A stretch of 64,000 bases of DNA from Leclercia adecarboxylata. Its GTDB lineage: Bacteria; Pseudomonadota; Gammaproteobacteria; Enterobacterales; Enterobacteriaceae. Below are positions 51,512-62,010 of the stretch, piece by piece. The notes under the pieces are model-generated. The model was not told where the DNA came from. It saw only the letters and a list, made by a program, of their open reading frames with translations, and did no database searches. Position 1 is the stretch's first letter. Each line of letters starts with the position of its first letter. The position numbers were made by a program, and so were the translations under genes. The DNA is taken from the NCBI GenBank assembly GCA_901472455.1, contig LR590464.1:992001-1056000 (forward strand). Reading direction: 5' to 3'.

Positions 51512-51539
51512 TGACCTCGCGCAAAGAGCGTCAATAAAA

Positions 51540-51582
51540 ACAAGGCTGGTAAGCTAATTCGGGCTTGCCAGCCTTTTTTTGT
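51540..51582 (+). terminator. Terminator after lon
   Basis: AAGGCTGGTAAGC and GGCTTGCCAGCC pair imperfectly around TAATTC and are followed by TTTTTTT. Confidence 0.88.
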
Positions 51583-51721
51583 ATAGCTAATTTAGATTGC
51601 TGATTAGGCCAACCATCAACAACGGGTGTTGTAAGGTCATGGCAGGCCTGATATAACTGCTGCGCGGTCGCGTTTTGAAGGACTCAGGCGCGATATAAAT
51701 TATAAAGAGAGGAAGAGAAGA

Positions 51722-51995
51722 GTGAATAAATCTCAACTGATTGACAAAATTGCTGCGGGTGCTGACATCTCCAAAGCTGCGGCTGGACGTGCGTTAGATG
51801 CTTTGATTGCTTCTGTTACCGAATCTCTGCAGGCTGGGGGACGACGTGGCGCTGGTAGGTTTTGGTACTTTTGCTGTTAAAGAGCGTGCTGCCCGTACTG
51901 GCCGCAACCCTCAGACCGGCAAAGAGATCACCATCGCTGCTGCTAAAGTTCCGGGCTTCCGCGCCGGCAAAGCGCTGAAAGACGCAGTAAACTGA
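51722..51995 (+). CDS. hupB: DNA-binding protein HU-beta
   Basis: HU-beta is a nucleoid protein that bends DNA as a heterodimer with HU-alpha. The start is GTG at 51722 behind GAGGAAGAG, giving [28 protein letters not shown]. An extra G near 51839 (five Gs) shifts the frame after SLQAG; corrected it continues [19 protein letters not shown] then the DNA-arm [12 protein letters not shown], ending [10 protein letters not shown]. Repaired length is 90 residues. It lies between lon and ppiD as in E. coli. Confidence 0.97.
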
Positions 51996-52027
51996 TCGCT
52001 TTCTTACGTCAGGGAAGTTGAAAAGTA

Positions 52028-52058
52028 CAAGGGCGCATCATTTGATGTGCCTTTTTTG
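52028..52058 (+). terminator. Terminator after hupB
   Basis: AAGGGCGCATCA and TGATGTGCCTT pair around TT and are followed by TTTTG. Confidence 0.8.
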
Positions 52059-52207
52059 TTTGTCCAGACCTGATTTATGTGAGTTTATGCGAGTTGTGGG
52101 CTGACAATCGCCCCGGTTTCTTGTCACAATACGTCTTTACGCGCTGCGGTCAGGGATTTCCGCCAGCGTCAGGTCACCAGTCACCTACAGCGGAGTGTGG
52201 TTACACC

Positions 52208-54078
52208 ATGATGGACAGCTTACGCACGGCTGCTAACAGTCTCGTGCTCAAGATTATTTTTGGTATCATTATCGTGTCGTTCATTTTGACCGGCGTGAGC
52301 GGATACCTGATTGGCGGTAGTGCAAACTACGCGCAAAAGTGAACGACCAGGAAATCAGCCGTGGGCAGTTTGAGAATGCTTTTGCGGGTGAACGTAACCG
52401 CATGCAGCAACAGCTGGGCGATCAGTTCTCTGAACTGGCGGCGAATGAAGGGTACATGAAAAACCTGCGCCAGCAGACGCTGAACCGTCTCATCGACGAA
52501 GCACTGCTGGATCAGTATGCCCGTGAAATCGGTCTGAGCATCAGCGACGATCAGGTTAAGAAAGCCATTTTCTCCACCCCGGCTTTCCAGAATAACGGCA
52601 AATTCGATAACACCCGCTATAACGCTATCGTGAACCAGATGGGGATGACGCCGGATCAATATGCTCAGGCGCTGCGTAACCAGCTGACCACTCAGCAACT
52701 GATCAACGCCGTAGTGGGCACCGACTTCATGCTGAAAGGCGAAGCGGATGAACTGGCGACGCTGGTTTCTCAGCAGCGCGTGGTGCGTGAAGCTACCTTC
52801 GACGTCAACGCTCTTGCGGCTAAACAGCAGGCAAGCGACGAAGAAGTGAAAAGCTACTACGAGCAGAACAAGAACAACTTCACTTCCCCGGAGCAGTTCC
52901 GCGTAAGCTACATCAAGCTGGATGCGGCTGCGATGCAGGAAAACGCTACCGATGCGGAGATCCAGACTTACTACGATCAGCATCAGGACCAGTTCACCCA
53001 GCCACAGCGTAACCGTTACAGCGTCATTCAGACCAAAACTGAAGCCGATGCCAAAGCGGCCCTGGACGAGCTGAACAAAGGCACCGACTTCGCGACGGTC
53101 GCGAAAGAGAAATCCACCGATATCATCTCTGCGAAAAACGGCGGTGACATGGGCTGGCTGGAAGAGGGCACCACCCCGGACGAGCTGAAAAATGCGGGTC
53201 TGAAAGAGAAAGGTCAACTTTCTGGTGTGATCAAATCCTCCGTCGGTTTCCTGGTGGTGCGTCTGGATGACATCACCCCTGCGACCACCAAACCACTGGC
53301 TGACGTCCGTGATGATATCGCGGCGAAAGTGAAGCAAGAGAAAGCGCTGGATGGCTTCTATGCGTTGCAGCAGAAAGTGAGCGACGCGGCCAGCAATGAC
53401 AACGAATCGCTGGCGGGCGCTGAGCAGGCTGCAGGTGCGAAAGCGGTAACCACCGGTTGGTTCAGTCATGACAACCTCCCGGAAGAGCTGAACTTCAAGC
53501 CGGTTGCGGATGCGATCTTTGGTGGCGGTCTGGTGGGCGAAAACGGTACCCCGGGCAGCAACTCTGACATCATCACCGTCGATGGCGATCGCGCCTTTGT
53601 TCTGCGCGTGAGCGATCACAAGCCAGAAGCGATCAAGCCACTGGACGAAGTGAAAGATCAGATTACTGCCCTGGTGAAACATAACAAAGCCGTGCAACAG
53701 GCCAAGCTGGACGCTGAAAAGCTGCTGGCTGACCTGAAAGCAGGTAAAGGTGACGAGGCGCTGAAAGCGGCTGGCCTGAGCTTTGGCGAGGCGAAGACGC
53801 TGAGCCGTACCGGTCAGGATCCGATCAGCCAGGCGGCGTTTGGTCTGAGCCTGCCGGCAAAAGACAAGCCGAGCTTCGGTATCGCCAACGATATGCAGGG
53901 CAACGTAGTGGTTCTGGCGCTGGACGAAGTGAAAGCGGGCACCATGCCGGAAGCGCAGAAGAAAGCGATGGTTCAGGGTATCACCCAGAACAACGCGCAA
54001 ATCACCTTCGAAGCCCTGATGAGCAACCTGCGTAAAGACGCCAAAATCAAGCTGGGCGATATTATGACCCAGCAGTAA
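52208..54078 (+). CDS. ppiD: Periplasmic chaperone/PPIase-like PpiD
   Basis: PpiD is anchored in the inner membrane near SecYEG and assists newly exported proteins. The start ATG 52208 gives MMDSLRTAANSLVLKIIFG, with one membrane helix at about residues 15-35 and a large periplasmic SurA-like region. The central parvulin domain is weakly conserved (SYIKLDAAAMQ, GGDMGWLEEGTTPDELKNAG, LSGVIKSSVGFLVVRLD). A missing base near 52340 makes a stop after NYAQK; corrected it reads NYAAKVNDQEISRGQFENAF. Repaired length is about 623 residues. Terminator follows. Confidence 0.96.
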
Positions 54079-54120
54079 TTACGTCGCTGCTCGCAAATCT
54101 GAGCAACGTAATGCAACAAC

Positions 54121-54150
54121 TAAAGGCCGCTTTCGCGGCCTTTTCCATTT
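54121..54150 (+). terminator. Terminator after ppiD
   Basis: AAAGGCCGC, loop TTTC, GCGGCCTTTT. Confidence 0.88.
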
Positions 54151-54176
54151 CTGCAATCTGCTGTTTGTCCCGGTGA

Positions 54177-54597
<421 letters not shown>

Positions 54598-54693
54598 TAA
54601 CTTGCACAGTGGCTAAAATTTGCCAGGATAAAGAGGTCATACCAGTTATGACCTCTGAATCTTATAAATAATAACCCTGAAGGCTATTGCGCT

Positions 54694-55092
54694 ATGCAGA
54701 CCCAAATAAAAGTACGCGGTTATCACCTTGATGTTTATCAACACGTTAATAACGCTCGTTATCTTGAGTTTCTCGAAGAGGCGCGCTGGGAAGGGCTGGA
54801 AAACAGCGACAGTTTTCAATGGATGACCGAGCGTCGTATCGCCTTTGTGGTGGCGAATATCAACATTAACTATCGTCGCCCCGCGGTACTCAGCGACCTG
54901 CTCACCATCACCAGTCAGCTTCAGCAGTTGAACGGTAAAAGCGGGGTGCTAAGTCAGGTGGTGACGCTGGAGCCGGAAGGACAGGTGGTGGCAGATGCGT
55001 TAATTACCTTTGTCTGCATCGATCTGAAAACGCAGAAAGCGTTGCCGCTGGAAGGGGAACTCCGTGAGAAGCTGGAGCTGTTAATCAAATAA
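54694..55092 (+). CDS. fadM: Long-chain acyl-CoA thioesterase FadM
   Basis: FadM (YbaW) is a hotdog-fold thioesterase that hydrolyses dead-end acyl-CoAs such as 3,5-tetradecadienoyl-CoA during beta-oxidation; E. coli fadM is under FadR. The frame is intact at 132 residues. The active-site region is YHLDVYQHVNNARYLEFLEEARW, with the conserved Asp and HVNN. NINYRRPAVLSDLLTI and ADALITFVCIDL are also typical. It is convergent with queC. Confidence 0.96.
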   Translation: MQTQIKVRGYHLDVYQHVNNARYLEFLEEARWEGLENSDSFQWMTERRIAFVVANININYRRPAVLSDLLTITSQLQQLNGKSGVLSQVVTLEPEGQVVADALITFVCIDLKTQKALPLEGELREKLELLIK

Positions 55093-55104
55093 CCCCGCTG
55101 TGCA

Positions 55105-55134
55105 TGCCGGGCGAAGCGGATCCTTCACCCGGCA
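55105..55134. repeat. REP-like hairpin between fadM and queC
   Basis: TGCCGGGCGAAGCGGATCC and TTCACCCGGCA pair as TGCCGGG/CCCGGCA with inner GAAG/CTTC. It sits between convergent stops and may act as terminator. Confidence 0.6.
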
Positions 55135-55145
55135 GACTGGCCCGC

Positions 55146-55842
55146 TTAGTTAAGACCGGTTTTCTTTTTCAGGGCCGCCATCACCCCGGCTTTATCGGCA
55201 AGATAGTGATTCAGGCCGTTAGCGCGCAGATTACAGGCGGCGCAATGGCCGCAGCCATCACCCTGAATGCCGTTATAGCAGGTCAGCGTTTCGTTACGCA
55301 CCAGATCCAGTTTGCCCCAGTAGTCAGCCAGCGCCCAGGTTTCGGCTTTATCGAGCCACATTAGCGGCGTTTCGAAGCGGATATCTTTAGCCATGCCAAG
55401 ATTTACGGCATGGTTTAGGGCTTTCACGAACTCGTCGCGGCAGTCCGGGTAGCCGGAGAAGTCGGTTTCACACACGCCGGTAATAACAGCCTCGGCTTTC
55501 ACCTGGTAGGCATAGATGGCGGTCAGGGTCAGGAAAAAGAATATTACGTCCCGGCACAAAGGTATTCGGGATCCCCTCGGCATCCGGTTCGTAGTCCGGC
55601 ACCGGAATACTGTCGCGGGTGAGGCTGCTCACCGCCAGTTCGTTGAGCAGGGTGACGTCCAGAACCTTATGCGCCCGTGCGCCGAGTTTCACAGCCAGTT
55701 TCTGCGCGACCTCAATCTCTTCGCTATGGCGCTGACCATAGTCAAAAGTCACACAATGGACTTCATCATATTGCTGCAGAGCCTGAACCAGACAGGTGGT
55801 GGAGTCCTGGCCTCCACTGAACACGACAACGGCACGTTTCAT
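55146..55842 (-). CDS. queC: 7-cyano-7-deazaguanine synthase QueC
   Basis: QueC converts 7-carboxy-7-deazaguanine to preQ0 with ATP and ammonia, upstream of Tgt and QueA in queuosine synthesis. I chose the ATG at 55842-55840 ([20 protein letters not shown]), which opens on the PP-loop SGGQDS. The zinc cluster is in [19 protein letters not shown]. An extra T near 55545 shifts the frame after GRNILF; corrected it reads [17 protein letters not shown]. It ends [11 protein letters not shown]. Repaired length is 231 residues. Confidence 0.96.
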
Positions 55843-55908
55843 TAGTCTTCCCAACTTTGACGATTAAAGACCTATGTTAACGTCTGCCCGTGGCGGCGAC
55901 CAGCTTCT

Positions 55909-57611
55909 TCACGCTTTCGGGGCTGGCAGCCAGGCCTCGGTAAAATCAAACCAGCCACGCGGATTCAGACGGATGCCGTTTACCCCCCGGCGGGGCACTG
56001 ATTTGATATTGATAGTTGAACAGCGGCGTCAGGACAGCGCGTTCCATCAACCGGGTGAATACCTCTTTCAATGCCAGATGGCGCGCTGCCGCGTCGGGCA
56101 GAACCTGAACTGCATCCAGGGTCGCCATCAGGTGCGCAAATTGCGGGGCACTGAGCAGATGCGGCCAAAGGGTATCGCAGCGTAACCACTGCTCCAGGGT
56201 GTATTCCGGCGCTTCGCCAATCAGCCTGTCGCCCATCATGATATCGGCATCAGCCAGAGCCGCGCAGCCATCCCAGGTTTTCGCGTCGTGAAAAATCACT
56301 GTCAGCTGACACCCTTCCTGCGCCAGGTAGCGTTTAAGCTGCTCTGCCATGGTGTGGAGTTCTACCGGCAGGTGGTAAACCAACGTAAGGGATTGTGGCA
56401 GAACAGTGTTCTCCTCCTGCGCCCACTGTGGAATGGACCACCCAGGCAGTAACGCCTGGGTCGGGGTGATGAGATCCTCGTCCAGCGGCAGCGTATGCAG
56501 AAGGGCGGTGTGATGAATAATGTCGATCACTTTGCGGGCCTGCGCCTCGCTTAACCGGCCGCTCTGTTTCAGGGTGAGATAGCAAAAGCCGAGGCTGATA
56601 CTGTTGCTGACCAGCCGCAGACGGGCAAGTTCCTCCGGCTCGCCAATGGCGATTTGTACTGGATGACGGCAACTGGTGCCTAAATCCTGGTCAAAAAGCT
56701 GGGGTGTGATCCAGTATTCAATCGCTTTCAGAAGCGGATGCCCCAGATGGTACTGCTCGTGGCTTTCCAGCCGGACCAGATCCGCGTCGAAGATCGCCAG
56801 CCGAAACGGCCCGCTCCCCGTCAGGGGGTGTTCAGGGTGTGCAATACGACTGCAATAGCTTGCCAGGCGGTGTGCCAGCCAGTAATCCGGCTGATGCAGC
56901 ACAAAGGTCAGGCACTGCGGGTGGGTCACCTCAATCTGCTTTACGCTGTTAAACAGTTTGCGCAGCGCGGGCAGGGTGAGTAACTGCGTCAGTTGGCTCT
57001 GTAGCTGGGCCGCTTCGACCTTATCACCGTTATGCCAGTGAAGCGTGGAGCGAAGGTAAAAATGCCAGCGTAATCCGTCGGCAGTAATCTCCCAGTGATG
57101 GGCCAGATCGCCTCCAGGCTCGCTGCTGGTGTCGTTGAATCGTGTCAGGCCGGAAAAGATCTGCCCGACCAGATGTTGCTCGGCGCGGCCGGGGTAAAAA
57201 ACCGGGATGAAGCGGATCGAGTGGCCGGTAATAGGGAATGCGCAGCGTCGGAGTATTGTTCTGCCACTGCCCACCCAGAAAAGGATGCAGCAGCGCGCGC
57301 AGCGCCTGGGGAGCCAACTGAGCCAGCTCCAGAGCGTTGTGCTGCTGGCCGTTTTTTAGCGCCTGCTCCATCATCGTGTTGCGCAGCGATTCGGGGGTGA
57401 CATGAAAGCGCAGCTCACCGCGTTTACCCCGCCCGGATTGCGCCTGCCAGCTTAACCAGCCCGCCTCCTGGGCCTGACGCAAAAGTGTACGCACGTGCCT
57501 TTCGCTGCAAAAACAGCGGCTGGCCAGTTCGGCCACGCTCACCTGCTGCGGCGCACCGGCGGAGGGTTGCCACAGCCGCTGGTACTGATTAAGTCGATTG
57601 AGCTGGCGCAT
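55909..57611 (-). CDS. ybaE: YbaE, SgrR-like transcriptional regulator with solute-binding domain
   Basis: YbaE combines an N-terminal winged-helix (VAELASRCFCSERHVRTLLRQAQEAGWL) with a C-terminal region like periplasmic oligopeptide-binding proteins (TLHWHNGDKVEAAQLQSQL, GDRLIGEAPEYTLEQWLRC), the architecture of SgrR. The ligand and targets are unknown. It starts MRQLNRLNQYQRLWQPSAG. Two frameshifts occur, near 57200 (PGFLPGRAEQHLVGQ) and near 55989 in a run of Gs; corrected the end reads VNGIRLNPRGWFDFTEAW then LPAPKA. Repaired length is about 567 residues. Divergent from cof. Confidence 0.93.
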
Positions 57612-57712
57612 AATAAACCCGGAACAATAATTTCCATCTATTCAGTATTACTTCCGTATATATCACGCAATACTGAAGCACAAGTTAACCCCCTCACACT
57701 TTCGGAGATCCT

Positions 57713-58531
57713 ATGGCACGGCTGGCTGCATTTGATATGGATGGCACCTTGTTAACGCCGGACCACCGTTTAGGCGACAAAACGCTAAGTGTGCTCAAGC
57801 GACTGCGTGAGCGCGACATTACGCTTACCTTCGCCACCGGTCGACATGTGCTGGAGATGCGTCACCTGATGGGTACGCTGGCTCTCGATGCCTTTTTGAT
57901 CACCGGCAACGGCACGCGCATTCACTCCCTGGAGGGGGACGTGCTCTATCGTCAGGATCTTGCCCCGGATGTGGCGGAGCAGGTGCTGCATACCACCTGG
58001 GATACCCAGGCCAGCATCCATGTGTTTAACGACACCGGCTGGCTGACTGGAAAAGCGATCCCGGCGCTGCTGGAAGCGCACGTCTACAGCGGCTTCCAGT
58101 ACCAGCTGACCGATCTACGCCGTATTCCGGCGCATGCGGTAACCAAAATTTGTTTTTGCGGCGACCACGACGATCTGTGCCGTCTGCGCATCCAGCTCAA
58201 TGAAGCCTTAGGCAGCCGCGCGCATCTTACGTTTTCGGCAATAGATTGCCTGGAAGTGCTGCCGGTCGGGTGCAACAAAGGTTCTGCCCTGGCGGTACTG
58301 AGTGAGCATCTGGGCCTGAGTTTGCAGGAGTGTATGGCGTTTGGCGATGCGATGAACGATCGCGAGATGCTGGGCTGCGTGGGACGCGGCCTGGTCATGG
58401 GCAATGCGATGCCGCAACTGATCGCTGAGCTTTCGCATTTACCGGTTATTGGACACTGCCGTAACGAGGCCGTGTCCCATTTTTTAACCCATTGGCTGGA
58501 TACACCTGATCTTCCTTATTCCCCCGAATAG
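57713..58531 (+). CDS. cof: HMP-PP phosphatase Cof (HAD family)
   Basis: Cof is a HAD-IIB phosphatase that hydrolyses the thiamine precursor HMP-PP and other substrates. The frame is intact at 272 residues. The nucleophile motif is [15 protein letters not shown] (Asp8, Asp10), motif II is FATGRH, the Lys is in VGCNKGSAL and the acidic motif IV is [13 protein letters not shown]. It begins 102 bases from divergent ybaE and is closed by a terminator facing cdsH. Confidence 0.96.
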   Translation: MARLAAFDMDGTLLTPDHRLGDKTLSVLKRLRERDITLTFATGRHVLEMRHLMGTLALDAFLITGNGTRIHSLEGDVLYRQDLAPDVAEQVLHTTWDTQASIHVFNDTGWLTGKAIPALLEAHVYSGFQYQLTDLRRIPAHAVTKICFCGDHDDLCRLRIQLNEALGSRAHLTFSAIDCLEVLPVGCNKGSALAVLSEHLGLSLQECMAFGDAMNDREMLGCVGRGLVMGNAMPQLIAELSHLPVIGHCRNEAVSHFLTHWLDTPDLPYSPE

Positions 58532-58545
58532 TGAGACCCTTCCAG

Positions 58546-58578
58546 CAAGCCAGACGACAGTCTGGCTTTTTTTATTTT
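58546..58578. terminator. Terminator between cof and cdsH
   Basis: AAGCCAGAC, loop GACA, GTCTGGCTT followed by TTTTTATTTT, overlapping the end of cdsH. Confidence 0.9.
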
Positions 58579-59617
58579 ACCAGCCGGGCAATCTCTGCCA
58601 GCCACGGGGTCACATCGCCAATGTTGGCTTTCACCCATCCGGCGTTGTAGTAGGTGTCCAAGTAACGCTCGCCGCTGTCGCACAGCAGGGTAACGATGGA
58701 GCCGGTTTGCCCGGCCTCCCGCATCCGCGCGGCCAGCTGTAACGCGCCCCACATATTGGTCCCGGTCGATGCCCCGACCTTACGCCCAGCTGCGTTTCCA
58801 GCCAGTGGGCGGTGGCGACGCTGGCGGCATCCGGCACGCGGAGCATCTCGTCCACAACGTCAGGAATAAACGACGGCTCTACCCGCGGGCGGCCAATCCC
58901 TTCGATTTTGCTGCCCACCGGGGCTGCGCAGGGCGGGATCGCGCTGCTGCAGTAATCCAGGAACACCGAGTTTTGCGGATCCACCACCATCAGACGGGTA
59001 TCGTACCCCTGGCAGCGAATATAGCGGCCAATGGTGGCCGAGGTCCCACCGGTTCCGGCGCTCATCACGATATGGGCGGGCACGGGATGAGGTTCATTTT
59101 GCATCTGGCGGAAAATACTGTCGGCAATGTTGTTATTGCCGCGCCAGTCCGTTGCCCGCTCCGCATACGTAAACTGATCCATATAATGACCGTTCAGCTC
59201 CCGGGCCAGCATCTCTGATGCGGCATAAATTTCACAGGCGCTTTCCACAAAGTGACAACGGCCACCGTAGAATTCGATCTGTTCGATTTTGCGTTTCGCC
59301 GTACAGGCGGGCATAACGGCGATAAAGGGCAGGCCGAGCAGGCGGGCAAAATAGGCCTCAGAAACGGCGGTGGAGCCGGAAGAGGATTCAATGATGGTGG
59401 TACCTTCATTGATCCAGCCATTACACAGTCCGTACAGGAACAGCGAACGCGCCAGCCGGTGCTTCAGGCTGCCGGTCGGGTGGGTACTTTCGTCTTTCAG
59501 ATAGAGCTGAATACCGGCAAAGCCTGGCAGGGTCAGGCGAATAAGGTGTGTATCTGCCGAGCGCTGATAATCGGCATTAATTTCACTGATGGCGTTTTTA
59601 ACCCAGGAGCTATTCAT
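58572..59617 (-). CDS. cdsH: PLP-dependent cysteine desulfhydrase (CdsH type, cysteine synthase fold)
   Basis: This fold-type II PLP enzyme resembles cysteine synthase/cystathionine beta-synthase. The neighbouring decR and the sequence match Salmonella CdsH (STM0458), which degrades cysteine to sulfide, ammonia and pyruvate. I chose the ATG at 59617-59615 ([18 protein letters not shown]). The PLP Lys is in [13 protein letters not shown], the substrate loop is [15 protein letters not shown], and the PLP phosphate loop is [15 protein letters not shown] frameshift near 58785 follows WLETQLG; corrected it reads [20 protein letters not shown]. It ends LAEIARLVK. Repaired length is about 349 residues. 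The specific reaction is inferred from homology and context. Confidence 0.88.
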
Positions 59618-59705
59618 CACAGTTATCCGTTTGTCATTTTGTGCCCAGCATAGCGAAAAGCACAGAAAAAATTGTTGCTATCTGGCCTTTAAAATAGAAT
59701 GTAAG

Positions 59706-59720
59706 GAGAAAAATTTTCTC
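59706..59720. promoter_or_regulatory. Palindrome between cdsH and decR, Lrp-type operator candidate
   Basis: GAGAAAA-A-TTTTCTC is a perfect 7-bp dyad with one central base. It fits the Lrp/AsnC-family pattern (YAGHAWATTWTDCTR) at 12 of 15 positions. It lies between divergent cdsH and decR, 13 bases before the decR ATG. Confidence 0.5.
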
Positions 59721-59733
59721 TGTGAGGGTGGGT

Positions 59734-60192
59734 ATGCTAGATAAAATTGACCGTAAGCTGCTGTCCTTACTGCAAAGCGACTGCACCCTCTCTTTGCAGG
59801 CGCTGGCGGATGCCGTTAATCTGACCACCACGCCCTGCTGGAAACGCCTTAAGCGACTCGAAGACGAAGGCATTCTGCTGGGACGCGTGGCGCTGCTGGA
59901 TCCTGAAAAACTGGGGCTTGGGCTGACCGCGTTTGTTTTGATAAAAACGCAGCACCACAGCAGTGACTGGTACTGTAGGTTCGTCAGCGTGGTATCGGAG
60001 ATGCCGGAAGTGCTGGGCTTCTGGCGCATGGCGGGCGAATACGACTACCTGATGCGCGTTCAGGTGGCAGACATGAAGCGCTATGATGATTTCTATAAAC
60101 GGCTGGTTAACAGCGTGCCAGGTTTGTCGAATGTCACCTCCAGTTTTGCGATGGAACAGATTAAATACACCACCGCCTTACCCATTGAATAA
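59734..60192 (+). CDS. decR: Cysteine-responsive regulator DecR (Lrp/AsnC family)
   Basis: DecR (YbaO) senses cysteine and activates cysteine-detoxification genes; in Salmonella it activates cdsH. The frame is intact at 152 residues. The winged helix is [20 protein letters not shown] and [27 protein letters not shown]. The C-terminal RAM ligand domain follows, with [20 protein letters not shown]. It is divergent from cdsH over about 116 bases, which supports direct control of that gene. mdlA begins 42 bases downstream. Confidence 0.95.
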   Translation: MLDKIDRKLLSLLQSDCTLSLQALADAVNLTTTPCWKRLKRLEDEGILLGRVALLDPEKLGLGLTAFVLIKTQHHSSDWYCRFVSVVSEMPEVLGFWRMAGEYDYLMRVQVADMKRYDDFYKRLVNSVPGLSNVTSSFAMEQIKYTTALPIE

Positions 60193-60234
60193 CTTCCCGG
60201 CCTCGCCGGAAAACGATCCTCAGGAAAAAACCGC

Positions 60235-62010
60235 GTGCGATTATTTGCTCAGTTAAGCTGGTATTTTCGCCGGGAGTGGCAACGCTATCTCGGCGCAGTC
60301 GCCCTGCTTATTATCATTGCCGTTCTGCAGCTCATCCCGCCGAAAGTGGTGGGCTATGTTGTGGATGGCGTAACGGAACAGCATTACACCAACGCACGGG
60401 TGATGATGTGGATCGGCACGTTGGTGCTGACAGCGGTGGTCGTCTATCTGCTGCGCTATGTCTGGCGCGTACTGCTGTTTGGCGCGTCCTATCAGCTGGC
60501 CGTGGAGCTGCGGGAAGATTTTTACCGCCAGCTTAGCCGTCAGCACCCGGAATTTTATCTGCGCCATCGCACCGGGGACCTGATCGCCCGCGCCACTAAC
60601 GATGTGGATCGCGTGGTCTTTGCCGCCGGGGAAGGGGTGCTGACCCTGGTGGATTCGCTGGTGATGGGCTGCGCGGTGCTGATTGTGATGTCCACGCAGA
60701 TCAGCTGGCAGCTGACGCTGCTGGCTCTGTTGCCGATGCCGATTATGGCGCTGGCGATCAAACGCTACGGCGACCAGCTGCACCAGCGCTTCAAGCTGGC
60801 GCAGGCAGCCTTCTCCTCCCTTAACGACCGCACTCAGGAGAGTCTGACCAGTATCCGTATGATCAAAGCCTTCGGCCTGGAAGATCGCCAGTCGGCGCTG
60901 TTTGCTGCCGATGCCGCCGATACCGGGGCCAAAAACCTGCGCGTTGCCCGCATCGACGCCCGCTTTGATCCCACTATTTATATCGCCATTGGTACCGCCA
61001 ACCTGCTGGCCATTGGCGGCGGCAGCTGGATGGTGATCAACGGTTCGCTGACGCTCGGGCAACTGACCAGCTTTGCCATGTATCTGGGGGCTGATGATCT
61101 GGCCGATGCTGGCGCTGGCCTGGATGTTCAATATCGTCGAGCGCGGTAGCGCGGCCTACAGCCGGATCCGGCGACATGCTTGCTTGAAGCGCCGGTCGTC
61201 AATGACGGCAGCGAGCCGGTGCCGACCGGGCGCGGTGAGCTGAATGTTGCTGTTCGCGTCTTTACCTATCCACAAACGGAGCAGGTGACGCTCGAAAACG
61301 TCAACTTCCGGTTGCAACCCGGACAGATGCTGGGCATTTGTGGCCCTACGGGGGCCGGAAAGAGCACCATCCTGTCGCTGATCCAGCGCCACTTTGATAT
61401 TGACCAGGGCGAGATCCGCTTCCATGACATCCCCCTGACGCAGCTGCAACTGGATAGCTGGCGCAGCCGGCTGGCGGTGGTAAGCCAGACGCCGTTCCTC
61501 TTCTCCGATACCGTCGCCAACAATATTGCGCTGGGTTGTCCACAAGCGACCCGGGAAGCGATCGAGCACGTCGCCCGTCTCGCCAGCGTACATGACGATA
61601 TCCTGCGCCTGCCTCAGGGTTATGAAACCGAAGTGGGGGAGCGCGGCGTGATGCTCTCGGGCGGGCAGAAGCAACGTATTTCCATCGCCCGCGCGCTGCT
61701 GCTTAATGCCGAGATCCTGATCCTCGACGATGCCCTGTCTGCGGTAGATGGCCGTACCGAACACCAGATCCTGCATAACCTGCGCCAGTGGGGAGAAGGG
61801 CGCACGGTGATCATCAGCGCCCATCGTCTGTCGGCTCTGACCGAGGCGAGTGAAATTCTGGTGATGCAGCACGGGCATATTGCCCAGCGCGGGCAACATG
61901 AACAGCTGGCAGACCAGCCGGGATGGTATCGCGATATGTATCGCTATCAACAACTGGAAGCGGCGCTGGATGACGTGCCGGACACAAACGAGGAGGCCAC
62001 CGATGCGTAG
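60235..62010 (+). CDS. mdlA: ABC exporter half-transporter MdlA
   Basis: MdlA is a multidrug-resistance-like ABC half-transporter (six membrane helices plus one ATPase domain) that pairs with MdlB; substrate unknown. GTG 60235 starts [20 protein letters not shown] behind AGGAAAA. Walker A is [16 protein letters not shown], the signature is [16 protein letters not shown] and Walker B is [16 protein letters not shown]. An extra G near 61091 and indels near 61170-61185 break the last membrane helix ([20 protein letters not shown]). The stop at 62008 overlaps the mdlB start by eight bases. Repaired length is about 590 residues. Confidence 0.94.

Noticed and set aside
52327..54000. A 557-codon minus-strand frame opposite ppiD
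   Set aside because: It is the shadow of ppiD; no ribosome site and no family match. Similar long shadows opposite queA, tig and proY were also dropped.
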